Shown here: in pieces, positions 6,186 to 15,151 of the stretch
Position numbering within the stretch: the stretch's first letter is position 1
How the letters are laid out: each line of letters opens with the position of its first letter
IMG/VR virus record: IMGVR_UViG_3300029319_000208
Span: 1 to 31,221 of that record
Direction: 5' to 3' (one strand)
Length of the DNA stretch: 31,221 nt
DNA from: a virus
Translations under genes and position numbers: made by a program
Notes under the pieces: model-generated
The model's input: only the letters and a program-made list of their open reading frames with translations
Told to the model about the DNA's origin: nothing
Databases searched by the model: none

Positions 6186-7375
6186 TATCTATCTCGTTTT
6201 AATGCTGCTGCAATACCTAACGCAGCTACATTTGTAAGAAGTTTACCTTTGCCTTTACCTTTTCCTTTAATTTTGTCAAGCTTTGCAAGACGTTGTGCTT
6301 GTTTTAATTTCTTTGCTTCTGGCATATTTTTAGGCATTTTAGAAACATATGAACGTACATCTGCAGGTACTTGAGGGTCAGCCATTTTTACTGGCTTAGG
6401 TGCATCAGGTGTAACACTGCTTACTTTATTACCAGATGCCTTACGACCTTGTTTAAATTGACCTGTAACTTGTGGTTGTTTGTATGGTTGTATCTCACCT
6501 GTAGCAGTAACACCTGTATATAATTTATAAGGTTTACCTGTTATTGGGTCTTTTTTACCCATACTAGCAGCTACTGTTTCTTCTAAACTACCAGATGTAT
6601 AAGATGTATTGTCAACTTTATATTTATCAGGCACTTTAGATTTATTTAATTCTCTATCTACCTTAACTTGTTTATATCCACCTTTACCATATTCTCCACT
6701 TTTAAGTTTTTGTGTAGGTAATTTTTTAGCACTAAGTCCTGTATCAATAATAGCTTGTGCATTTTTTATACCAGGGCCTTTACCTTTCTTAGTAGTAGGT
6801 AATGGTTTAACATCAGCTGTCATACGTTGTACTTCAGCATCTGTAATTTTACCTTTAGATGCTTGTCTTACACGTGTTTGTAATGCTTCTTCTTCATAAG
6901 ACATACCCATAGTTGATTGCTCTGCAGCTGTTGCTTCATAAGCTTTAGTTAATTCTGCTTGTAATTGTTCTATTCTGCCAGTAGCTCTCATTTCTCCAGG
7001 AACATCACTAAATCTTTTAGCTTTATCTAATGCATCTATCTCTGCATCTAATGCAGCTTCTATTGCAGATTCATCAGCTAACATAGAACCTAATGCTTTT
7101 TGTTGCTCACGTTCAAAAGGTATACCTTCCATATCACCAACACGACCGTATTGTGTAGGGTTATTTACAGGCCCACCAGTTAAAGAACCACCTCTGTTTG
7201 CTGCACCACCAGCTAATTTTTCATCAATATCTCTACCCATAAATTTATCTTGGGTTTGTTTTCTAAGTGGGTCCATTGCACCTGGGTCATATTCAGGGTT
7301 AGATGTACCTGCTTCAAACTCATCATAGGCGTCAAAAGGGTCATTTTCGCTTGAAAAATTTCTACCTTTTACCAT
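6185..7375 (-). CDS. Lys-rich unknown protein (396 aa)
   Basis: The ATG at 7375 overlaps the upstream stop (TAATG) and has AGAGG nine bases before it; a TTG two codons earlier has poor spacing. The protein is low-complexity: an acidic N-terminus, an Ala/Glu helical section (about 90-180), then repetitive basic, Gly/Thr/Pro-rich segments, and a KGKGKGKGK stretch followed by a short hydrophobic helix near the C-terminus. It has no Cys and is probably partly disordered. The position between DUF5675 and the holin suggests a virion or lysis-associated role, which is inference. Confidence 0.7.
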   Translation of the reverse strand: MVKGRNFSSENDPFDAYDEFEAGTSNPEYDPGAMDPLRKQTQDKFMGRDIDEKLAGGAANRGGSLTGGPVNNPTQYGRVGDMEGIPFEREQQKALGSMLADESAIEAALDAEIDALDKAKRFSDVPGEMRATGRIEQLQAELTKAYEATAAEQSTMGMSYEEEALQTRVRQASKGKITDAEVQRMTADVKPLPTTKKGKGPGIKNAQAIIDTGLSAKKLPTQKLKSGEYGKGGYKQVKVDRELNKSKVPDKYKVDNTSYTSGSLEETVAASMGKKDPITGKPYKLYTGVTATGEIQPYKQPQVTGQFKQGRKASGNKVSSVTPDAPKPVKMADPQVPADVRSYVSKMPKNMPEAKKLKQAQRLAKLDKIKGKGKGKGKLLTNVAALGIAAALKRDR

Positions 7376-7977
7376 TACCAAAACCTCTTTCCGTCAAGTT
7401 TAGCAGACATAATTTTGATTTCTCCACTTATCTCTTGTAGTTTTTCTTCTACATCAAATATCTGTGTCTCTTTAATAATCTCATCTACTTTTTCTAATGG
7501 ACTTATATCACCATCATAATCAATATACGTAACCTCTACATCTTGACCTGACAATATAGCTTCAGATACACGTGGATATACAAATTTATATGCCGAAACG
7601 CTACTGCCTACCCAACCATCAGGTTTAATTAAATTACTTTCTTGTGTCTGGCCAAGTATTAAACAACCTGCAGTTGACTCATCTGTATTACCCGTATGCC
7701 ATAAAATATATTCAAATCCAGGTACATCTTGTACCCATATCATACCTTTATGCCAGTCACCATACTTACCTGTATATCTACTATGGAATCCACCTTCAGT
7801 TCTAAGTTTTAATTTATATGTGCCTGCAGGTATTCTTGTTTCACCCCAAACTTTTACGTCTCTTTGTTCATCTTCAATGGTATAACACATGAATGTACGC
7901 TTACCATTGGTCGTTTCAAATAAAATTCCTGACGTGGAATCTTCTTGACTACTAATTCTAAGTACTTCTAACTTCAT
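7375..7977 (-). CDS. DUF5675-like protein
   Basis: This 200-residue protein has the DUF5675 signature order: CYTIEDEQR (31-39), GETRIPAGTYKL (45-56), VPGFEYILWHTGNT (85-98) and TAGCLILG (102-109). The His/Gly/Cys layout recalls L,D-transpeptidase-like folds, but activity in this family is not established to my knowledge. A helical C-terminal extension (about 155-195) is added. It is often encoded in phage lysis or tail regions. The ATG overlaps the stop of the small basic gene upstream (ATGA). Confidence 0.75.
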   Translation of the reverse strand: MKLEVLRISSQEDSTSGILFETTNGKRTFMCYTIEDEQRDVKVWGETRIPAGTYKLKLRTEGGFHSRYTGKYGDWHKGMIWVQDVPGFEYILWHTGNTDESTAGCLILGQTQESNLIKPDGWVGSSVSAYKFVYPRVSEAILSGQDVEVTYIDYDGDISPLEKVDEIIKETQIFDVEEKLQEISGEIKIMSAKLDGKRFW

Positions 7978-8147
7978 TTTTTAGACGCTCTCGACTTCTG
8001 TACAGCTTTTAAATCTATGTATTTACCCTCTTTGTACGCCTTAGCTGTTCTTCTAATTTCAGCCGCGACCTGTGATTTAGGATTCTTTTTATTTTTAAGA
8101 TACTTAGCAGGAACACCTTTCTCATATTTATTTTTTCTTTTTGGCAC
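7974..8147 (-). CDS. tiny basic phage protein, GTG start
   Basis: This 57-residue ORF starts with GTG at 8147 and has GAAGGG about eight bases upstream. It reads MPKRKNKYEKGVPAKYLKNK..., then AAEIRRTAKAYKEGKYID and ends KSRASKK. The KYEKGVPAKYL ... EI.RTA..YKEG layout recalls short conserved proteins in marine phages. It overlaps the gene upstream (8128-8394) and the next ATG (ATGA). Function unknown; the high charge suggests nucleic-acid contact. Confidence 0.75.
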   Translation of the reverse strand: MPKRKNKYEKGVPAKYLKNKKNPKSQVAAEIRRTAKAYKEGKYIDLKAVQKSRASKK

Positions 8148-8394
8148 TAGATTTACCCTTCTTTTTTATATCATTATCTTGAGAATGACCACCCCTAATA
8201 AAACTATTAACTCTCCCCATAGCCCAAGCAGCCATGGAAGATGACTTACTACCTGATGATAGATATGCTCCTTGTCCTCTTCTGTATACTTGTGCGAGTT
8301 GTCCATATGTATATTTTGATTTAGCTGCTTTCTTTTGTAAAGTAGCTTTTGTCTTAGCATTTAACGGTTTACGTGCTGGTTTCTTCTTAGCCAT
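8128..8394 (-). CDS. basic conserved phage protein (DUF5824-like)
   Basis: This 88-residue protein has Lys-rich ends and a conserved centre: KSKYTYGQLAQVYRRGQGAY (25-44), then AAWAMGRVNSFIRGG (55-69). The layout 'YGQL..VY.RG.GAY...S......WA..RVNSFI.G' matches the short DUF5824-type domain seen in many phages and giant viruses, whose function is unknown. The ATG overlaps the stop of the 40-residue ORF upstream (TAATG). Confidence 0.75.
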   Translation of the reverse strand: MAKKKPARKPLNAKTKATLQKKAAKSKYTYGQLAQVYRRGQGAYLSSGSKSSSMAAWAMGRVNSFIRGGHSQDNDIKKKGKSSAKKKK

Positions 8395-8516
8395 TATTTC
8401 TTCCTTATCTTTTTAATCTTGCCATTCTTAGTTCTGGCAAACTTATGAGTCTTAGTCTCACGAATAAGAGTCCCATAATATCTCTTGCCCTTCCACATCC
8501 AAGATACCTTAGCCAT
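8394..8516 (-). CDS. tiny basic protein (40 aa)
   Basis: The ORF begins MAKVSWMWKGKRYYGTLI and ends NGKIKKIRKK. Its ATG directly follows the stop of the 97-residue gene and its TAA overlaps the next ATG. The beta-like aromatic core with a very basic tail and the perfect tiling between neighbours support a real gene. Function unknown. Confidence 0.65.
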   Translation of the reverse strand: MAKVSWMWKGKRYYGTLIRETKTHKFARTKNGKIKKIRKK

Positions 8517-8810
8517 TTACCACTTAACCTTGTGTGACCAGTATCTTGCAGACATTTTACTAGGATTAGAATCCTGCGCGTTATGTCTTGCGTAATATGA
8601 TTTCTTACGTGCTTTATCTTTTTTAGATTTAGGGTTTTTACCTGCACCTCTAACACCTTGTTGACCAAACCTTATTAACTTTAACTTATGGCCTTCTTGT
8701 GCAAGAACCATATGTGATTTAGTCTTGTGTCCAGGTGTTCTTTTAGGTTTATTAACCCCTTTTAAATTATGTTTTTTAAGAAGTGATTTCTTACGTGCTT
8801 CATGTGCCAT
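8517..8810 (-). CDS. basic conserved phage protein (97 aa)
   Basis: This highly basic protein carries the motifs HKLKLIRFGQQGVRGAG (41-57), KARKKSYYARHNAQ (66-79) and KMSARYWSHKVKW (85-97). The 'IRFG..G..G....KARR.SF.ARH....SARYWS.K.W' pattern is one I recognise from short uncharacterised proteins of tailed phages and other large DNA viruses. AAGGA lies ten or so bases upstream. Function is unknown; nucleic-acid or capsid association is inferred from charge. Confidence 0.75.
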   Translation of the reverse strand: MAHEARKKSLLKKHNLKGVNKPKRTPGHKTKSHMVLAQEGHKLKLIRFGQQGVRGAGKNPKSKKDKARKKSYYARHNAQDSNPSKMSARYWSHKVKW

Positions 8811-8815
8811 AAGAA

Positions 8816-8872
8816 CTACTTCCTTTTTTTGACTTTATAAGCCTTCTTCTTGCCTTTTTTTCCTATTGGCAT
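8816..8872 (-). CDS. possible 18-aa basic peptide
   Basis: ATG at 8872 is preceded by AGGAG with six-base spacing, a near-ideal ribosome-binding site. It encodes MPIGKKGKKKAYKVKKRK and stops six bases before the next ATG. It overlaps the end of the zinc-ribbon ORF in another frame. It may be a real micro-protein or a leader that couples translation of the 97-residue gene. Confidence 0.4.
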   Translation of the reverse strand: MPIGKKGKKKAYKVKKRK

Positions 8873-8987
8873 TGTATCTCCTAACTTTAACTTGATAACG
8901 TGTACACCCTAGATTAACACAAGTTTTGTATTTCTTAAAGAATTTAAGAGCTTGTTTACACTGACCACAGTGTGTAATAACTTTTAT
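8835..8987 (-). CDS. zinc-ribbon ORF lacking a usual start codon
   Basis: Between the 60-residue membrane protein and the 97-residue gene lies an open frame with HCGQCKQALKFFKKYKTC followed by NLGCTRYQVKVRRY. The pattern is C-x2-C-x12-C-x4-C with a basic tail, a credible Zn ribbon. No ATG, GTG or TTG exists between the in-frame stop (TAG) and the first cysteines; candidates are ATA at 8987 (overlapping the upstream TAA) or ATT at 8978. Either a rare start is used through coupling, or the gene has lost its start. Coordinates assume ATA. Confidence 0.4.
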   Translation of the reverse strand: MKVITHCGQCKQALKFFKKYKTCVNLGCTRYQVKVRRYNANRKKRQEEGL

Positions 8988-9162
8988 TTTCTAAAACCTA
9001 TTGTCAATAACCAAACAACTAAAGTAATTACAGTTGCTAAACCTGTTATTTGTTGAGCAGAACCAGTCAATGTAAGAGTAGCAATAACTAAACCTACTAA
9101 AGTCCAACTAAGATTCAACGTTTCTTTAATTGCTTCTACAAACCATGTCCATAATTTTTTTA

Positions 9163-9166
<4 letters not shown>
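8984..9166 (-). CDS. small two-helix membrane protein
   Basis: This 60-residue protein has an amphipathic N-terminus (MIKKLWTWFVEAIKETLN) and two hydrophobic segments, about 20-35 and 40-57, separated by a short GSAQQ turn, ending in RK. The hairpin topology and size resemble class II holins, so it may be a second holin or a holin regulator. The ATG overlaps the poly-Thr gene stop (ATGA), so it is co-translated with it. Confidence 0.65.
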
Positions 9167-11109
<1,943 letters not shown>

Positions 11110-11119
11110 ATATTACCTC

Positions 11120-11305
11120 CTACATTAGGGCGTTGACCAACACCACCAATGCAGACCCTGCAACAAGCCAACCGCTTAACTCTTGTCTTGAAATTTTACT
11201 ATTTACTTTTTCGTGTAGTAAATCAATCCGTTCATTAGTTTTTTCTTGAGTTTCAATAATTATATTTAATAACTCTTTGTTTGTATAACCATTACCGTTT
11301 GTCAT
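11120..11305 (-). CDS. small membrane-anchored coiled-coil protein
   Basis: The ATG at 11305 overlaps the upstream stop (ATGA); a TTG five codons earlier lies inside the upstream gene. The 61-residue product has a helical N-terminal part (NKELLNIIIETQEKTNERID) and a C-terminal membrane segment (GWLVAGSALVVLVNALM). This resembles phage holin-accessory or spanin-like small proteins, or the XhlA hemolysin type, where a coiled coil precedes one membrane helix. Its TAG lies in the ribosome-binding site of the poly-Thr gene. Confidence 0.6.
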   Translation of the reverse strand: MTNGNGYTNKELLNIIIETQEKTNERIDLLHEKVNSKISRQELSGWLVAGSALVVLVNALM

Positions 11306-11427
11306 ACTATCCAATCCCAATCATCTTCTTTGTATTCATCTGGAACATTAGGCACAGCAAATTTATCTAACCATGTTAAAAAGTTTTTAATAAAATATCC
11401 TAATATAAATCCGATTACATAATCCAT
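11302..11427 (-). CDS. small N-terminally anchored membrane protein
   Basis: This ORF of 41 codons begins MDYVIGFILGYFIKNFLTWL, a probable membrane segment, followed by an acidic tail DEYKEDDWDWIV. There is no Shine-Dalgarno; instead TATAAT lies six bases before the ATG, so the mRNA may be leaderless. Its TGA overlaps the next ATG. It probably opens the lysis/surface operon (11427 downwards). Confidence 0.6.
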   Translation of the reverse strand: MDYVIGFILGYFIKNFLTWLDKFAVPNVPDEYKEDDWDWIV

Positions 11428-11433
11428 CAAGGG

Positions 11434-11444
11434 ATTATATCATA
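11434..11444 (-). promoter_or_regulatory. extended -10 promoter, leaderless start
   Basis: On the - strand TATGATATAAT contains an extended -10 (TGn-TATAAT). Six bases (CCCTTG) separate it from the ATG at 11427, which would place +1 at the start codon. The same 11-mer lies before the scaffold operon (21709-21719). No good -35 is seen. Confidence 0.5.
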
Positions 11445-11447
11445 GAT

Positions 11448-11750
11448 TTACTCAGGCTTTGGATTATCAGATTTAACTTTTGCTATAGCATCTTTCCAAG
11501 TAGTTGTACCATTTACTGAATCCCAATATTGTTGGTCCAGTTGGTCAGGTATACTTGCGTAAGCAGCTTGTCTTGCAGCAATGTAACCAAATTGTTGTTC
11601 TTCCCATTTAGAATTACCTAAATCAATCTTTTTTTGTGCATAATCTGCATCAGATAATTCCATTACAACACCATTAACTGATTTATTAAGAGGCTTTGCT
11701 GCCTCTATCTCTGCGTCTGCTTGTGCTTGTAGCTCTTCTTTTGTTGCCAT
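11448..11750 (-). CDS. small tail-associated-type protein
   Basis: This 100-residue protein has AGGAG six bases before the ATG. It has a helical N-terminus (ATKEELQAQADAEIEAAKP). The C-terminus, RQAAYASIPDQLDQQYWD then TTTWKDAIAKVKSDNPKPE, resembles the 'R...YPSI.DQLD..Y......W...I..VK..YPKP' ending of small phage proteins encoded beside tail fibres. It follows the six virion paralogs. It could be a fibre chaperone or minor tail component. Confidence 0.65.
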   Translation of the reverse strand: MATKEELQAQADAEIEAAKPLNKSVNGVVMELSDADYAQKKIDLGNSKWEEQQFGYIAARQAAYASIPDQLDQQYWDSVNGTTTWKDAIAKVKSDNPKPE

Positions 11751-11776
11751 AATATCTCCTATGTTACCATACTATT

Positions 11777-12334
11777 TTACTTGTTGAGTCCATAAAGTTT
11801 AAATGTTCCTGCTGTCATATTATTTCCTGCGTCTAATGCTAGAAATACACCATCACTTGCACTTGCAACAGTATGTGCAAATCCTGCCTGGATACCTCTT
11901 ACTGCATTATCATTTTGTTGATAGTGTGCTTCTTCTATTGTTACAAAACTAAACTCTCCTGTATTAGGAAAATTAAATAAATAATAAATTCCATTTCCAT
12001 TACCACCACTTACAGAACTTTCAATAGTTGTCATGTAATCTATTTTGTTATTGTCTGGTGAACCAAAAGAAGTAAAACTAGCATCTGATTTTAAATAAGT
12101 ACCTGCTGAATCATAAGCAGCATCACTTTGTGCAGTGCCTGATTTAGTAACTCTCATTATTGGAACATCATCTGCTGAAACTTGTAAATTATTTACTGTT
12201 AATTTATAAACATTGTAAGTACCATCAATAGAATAATTTAAACCACTACTACCACTACTACCACCACCTATAGTGACATTTGCTAATGCACTAGATATAG
12301 TAAATTCATCTAATAAAACTAAACTACTTGACAT
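11777..12334 (-). CDS. tandem virion paralog A (short type)
   Basis: This 185-residue beta-rich protein is last of six tandem paralogs. Family features visible: an N-terminal strand region with TYNVYKLTVNNL, then AAYDSAGTYLKSDASF, IYYLFNFP, and the ending GTFKLYGLNK. Its closest relative here is paralog D: both share FxxEEAHxQ, VRGxQxGxxHTVAxAxDG and AGTFxLY. A Gly/Ser insert (GGGSSGSSG) near residue 25 is unique. It is probably an exposed tail or adhesin-type protein (jelly-roll/lectin-like is inference). The ATG overlaps the stop of paralog B. Confidence 0.75.
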   Translation of the reverse strand: MSSSLVLLDEFTISSALANVTIGGGSSGSSGLNYSIDGTYNVYKLTVNNLQVSADDVPIMRVTKSGTAQSDAAYDSAGTYLKSDASFTSFGSPDNNKIDYMTTIESSVSGGNGNGIYYLFNFPNTGEFSFVTIEEAHYQQNDNAVRGIQAGFAHTVASASDGVFLALDAGNNMTAGTFKLYGLNK

Positions 12335-12858
12335 TATGTAACTCCATATACTGCTATTTTTCCTGTGTCATAAGGTCTACTACCAACAGTACCAAATATT
12401 CTTATACCTCTAACTGCCTCTGCTACCTTATGAGCTGCTATTCCTTTAAAACCTCTACTTTGACCTGAAAATCTACCTGCACCTTGCCATGTAAAAAATG
12501 TAAATGCACTACTAATTTGTGGATTATACACATATAAATTACAACTCATACCATCAGGACTTTCATCTATTTTCATCAACCTATCTATTCTTTCAAAATT
12601 TTCATTTTTATTATCAGCATAACTTGTATCAGACCTTAGCTCATTAACTGCATAATCATAAACATTATCTGAATCAAGTGTTCCACTATCATCAATTATT
12701 CTTAAACTAATAGTTTCATCAGAAGAGCCAACTGTGGAAAAATCTGCAAAAGTAATTTGGTAAATATTATATTTACTTGTAAAAACATTATCTATATCTG
12801 TAACTTCTTGACTAGCAGTAATATCAAAACTTGTAATAAACTCTAAATTTGTAGCCAT
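12334..12858 (-). CDS. tandem virion paralog B (short type)
   Basis: This 174-residue member of the tandem family has VFTSKYNIYQITFADF, NVYDYAVNELRSDTSY and LYVYNPQISSAFTF, and ends GKIAVYGVT. It pairs best with paralog E: both share the VF-x-(4)-IYxIxF entry, a (W/G)(Y/F)KGxxxx stretch and SRPxxxG at the end. One base is shared with each neighbour (TAATG), so translation is coupled. No enzyme motif; a structural or receptor-contact role is inferred. Confidence 0.75.
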   Translation of the reverse strand: MATNLEFITSFDITASQEVTDIDNVFTSKYNIYQITFADFSTVGSSDETISLRIIDDSGTLDSDNVYDYAVNELRSDTSYADNKNENFERIDRLMKIDESPDGMSCNLYVYNPQISSAFTFFTWQGAGRFSGQSRGFKGIAAHKVAEAVRGIRIFGTVGSRPYDTGKIAVYGVT

Positions 12859-13496
12859 TAAAAACTCCTTATTCCATATAAAGTAAAAGCACCACCTGTA
12901 AAAGTAGAACTACCATTTATGTCAGGGTGAAATCTTAAACCATTATCAAACCTTGCTGTAGGGTGAACACCAATACCATATTCGACACCAGGCACACCAC
13001 CATTTGTCATAAATGTAGCGTGATAAGTAATAGTTGTACACCTTGCACTATTTAAAGCATTATAAATATATATATATCCACTTGTATTTTCATTTGTAGC
13101 ACTCCCTATATTGTCAGTTATCCTTAATCCAGGAAGAGAAGTGCCACTTCCATTGGTATAACTAGCAGCAGATGTTAATACTCTACCTGCTGAATGATAA
13201 GCAGTACCACTTGCAACACCATTTTTTAAAAGTTCTAAGCCTATTCTTTTATTATCATTAGCAATACTTAAGTCATTAAAGGTTACAAAAAAAACATCAA
13301 AATTTCCATAATCATCAAGTGCTAAAAAATCCACTGTTGATGCACTACTTATAGATTCATTTGTCAACAAAAGTTCTAGTTGTCCATACTTAGTAAATTT
13401 ATTTTCATTATCTAATTCAATAATTTGATTAGGTGTAAGCACACCTTTGTTACTTCTGAAGGCTTGTGTTACTGCATCTTTTGGTATATAACTCAT
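12858..13496 (-). CDS. tandem virion paralog C (long, anchored type)
   Basis: This 212-residue protein carries the family domain (NFDVFFVTFNDL, AYHSAGRVLTSAASYT, GYIYIYNALNSA, GGAFTLYGIRSF) behind an extra N-terminal segment of about 40 residues containing NKGVLTPNQIIELDNENKF and QLELL. Only paralog F shares this extension. Similar segments occur at the N-termini of phage tail proteins and may attach the protein to the virion. It starts four bases after paralog D ends, the only junction in the array without overlap, and begins the second triplet (C-B-A). Confidence 0.75.
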   Translation of the reverse strand: MSYIPKDAVTQAFRSNKGVLTPNQIIELDNENKFTKYGQLELLLTNESISSASTVDFLALDDYGNFDVFFVTFNDLSIANDNKRIGLELLKNGVASGTAYHSAGRVLTSAASYTNGSGTSLPGLRITDNIGSATNENTSGYIYIYNALNSARCTTITYHATFMTNGGVPGVEYGIGVHPTARFDNGLRFHPDINGSSTFTGGAFTLYGIRSF

Positions 13497-13500
13497 ATCT

Positions 13501-14004
13501 CTACACTACCTTATACAATGTAAATGTTCCTGCTTCAATATTTCCACTACCCATAAGAAAACTAATACCATCATTTGCTTCAGCAACTGTATGAACACCA
13601 CCACCTTGTAAACCTCTTACTGTTGTTGTTCCAGCCTGTATATGTGCTTCTTCTGATGTCATAAAACTATATTCAGAAGAATTGTTAAAATTATAAAGAT
13701 ACATAATCATACTGTAACCATTATAAGCATTTTCCATTGTTGAAGTTGGTGTCCACCTATTATTATTTGTTGAACTGTCAGTACCAAAACTTGTATCTGC
13801 TTTTAAATATTTGTTTGCATAATCATACTCACTATCACTATCAGCTACTCCACTTGTTGTTACCCTTGCATATAATTGAGCATCAGATGCAGGTTTCATA
13901 CCACTCATAGCAACCATATAGACATCATCACTATCTATGCCTGTCAAAGTTACACTAGCTACTGCACTTGTTACTGTATTTGTTGCTACTTGTACTAATC
14001 CCAT
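13501..14004 (-). CDS. tandem virion paralog D (short type)
   Basis: This 167-residue protein has DVYMVAMSGMKPASDAQLYA, SEYDYANKYLKADTSF and MYLYNFNNSSEYSFMTSEEA, then VRGLQGGGVHTVAEANDG, and ends GTFTLYKVV. It is closest to paralog A, three genes downstream, and more so than to adjacent E or C. One base overlaps E. It lacks the N-terminal extension. Confidence 0.75.
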   Translation of the reverse strand: MGLVQVATNTVTSAVASVTLTGIDSDDVYMVAMSGMKPASDAQLYARVTTSGVADSDSEYDYANKYLKADTSFGTDSSTNNNRWTPTSTMENAYNGYSMIMYLYNFNNSSEYSFMTSEEAHIQAGTTTVRGLQGGGVHTVAEANDGISFLMGSGNIEAGTFTLYKVV

Positions 14005-14519
14005 TATGTATCAACTCGCAATCCATAAGTTCTAAACACACCACTAGTAATTGGTCGTGAATTAAGTTCAAATGCTTGAAATCCTGTTACTGAAGTTGTT
14101 TCTGTAAAAACTTGAACACCTTTATACCATCTTCTTGTTTCAACTGCCACTTGATTGATAGCGAAAGTGTAAGATGAACTTGAAAAAGGATTGAATATAT
14201 ATGCAACCCCACTTACTAGCTCTGGCGCTTCATCTGGATTACCAAAAAAATTATTCCAATTTGTACCATTAGTTTGGTTGCTTTCTGTAAAAGATGCTTC
14301 ACCTTTCATAAGTAAAAAAGCATAATCATATTCTGAAGAACTTATAACACTTCCACTTGAATTTATAAGTTTACAATGTAAAGGTGTAGCGTCTGTTGTT
14401 GTAATTCCATTAAAAACTATTTTGTAAATATCAAAATCTGCTGAAAAAACATCTGTTACATTCACAGAAGATACATTTGAAGTTATAGTAGTTTCATTTA
14501 ATAATCTAAGGTTACTCAT
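14004..14519 (-). CDS. tandem virion paralog E (short type)
   Basis: This 171-residue protein has VFSADFDIYKIVFNGI, SEYDYAFLLMKGEASFTES and AYIFNPFSSSSYTFAI, then RRWYKGVQVF, and ends SGVFRTYGLRVDT. It shares SRP-x-x-x-G near the C-terminus and the VF-entry strand with paralog B. The ATG overlaps paralog F by four bases (ATGA). Confidence 0.75.
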   Translation of the reverse strand: MSNLRLLNETTITSNVSSVNVTDVFSADFDIYKIVFNGITTTDATPLHCKLINSSGSVISSSEYDYAFLLMKGEASFTESNQTNGTNWNNFFGNPDEAPELVSGVAYIFNPFSSSSYTFAINQVAVETRRWYKGVQVFTETTSVTGFQAFELNSRPITSGVFRTYGLRVDT

Positions 14520-15142
14520 ATCTGTTTTACTCCATAGAGTTTTACAGTAAATGAAGAAAAATTAGTACTAGCACTTCCTGTAAATCTAATTCCATCTACT
14601 GTACTTGTTTGTGGTAAAACACTTCCACCAAATAAACCAATACTTTGTGGACTAGCATCTTGGTCATCGTCCATTGATTGACTTGTAACAAAAGTATATT
14701 TTGAACTGTCATTTGCATTATAAATGTAGGCATATCCATTAGTAACATCATTTGTAAAGTTACCTAACAAACAATAAGTTTCCCCTGTACTCTTGTTTTC
14801 AGCGAAACCACCTGCTGTACCATAAGATTGCAAAGCATATTGATAAACACTTGCAGTTTCTAATACTCCACTTTCAAAAAATCTCAATGCAGGTAGTTCT
14901 TCTGAAGCAAAATCAACATTTGCCCAAGTTAAAAAGTGAACATTATATTTAGCACCTTTTATAGAAGTAAAATCTACTGCTGAAACTGCACTTGAATAAG
15001 TTTGTTCTTCAATAAGCTCTAAACTACCACCAAGATGTCCCTTTTTTTCTAATTCATAAGCCTCGGAAACAGATATTACACCTTGATTTTTTATTTGTTG
15101 TTTTATCTTGGTAGAAGTATCTCCCAAATATCCAAATGACAT
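14516..15142 (-). CDS. tandem virion paralog F (long, anchored type)
   Basis: This 208-residue protein is the first gene of the array, with AGGAG six bases before its ATG. The N-terminal extension has NQGVISVSEAYELEKKGHLG and SLELIEEQ, matching paralog C in position and pattern. The family domain follows: KYNVHFLTWANVDF, VYQYALQSYG, GYAYIYNANDSSKYTFVTS and the ending FTVKLYGVKQI. Presumed to be the virion-attached member of its triplet. Confidence 0.75.
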   Translation of the reverse strand: MSFGYLGDTSTKIKQQIKNQGVISVSEAYELEKKGHLGGSLELIEEQTYSSAVSAVDFTSIKGAKYNVHFLTWANVDFASEELPALRFFESGVLETASVYQYALQSYGTAGGFAENKSTGETYCLLGNFTNDVTNGYAYIYNANDSSKYTFVTSQSMDDDQDASPQSIGLFGGSVLPQTSTVDGIRFTGSASTNFSSFTVKLYGVKQI

Positions 15143-15151
15143 TGGTTACTC

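Noticed and set aside
7375-7381. TTG at 7381 as start of the Lys-rich protein
   Set aside because: The ATG at 7375 overlaps the upstream stop as TAATG and has better spacing to AGAGG.
8405-8668. 87-codon ORF on the - strand
   Set aside because: Out of frame with two tiling basic genes (8517-8810 and 8394-8516) that have conserved motifs; it is a shadow.
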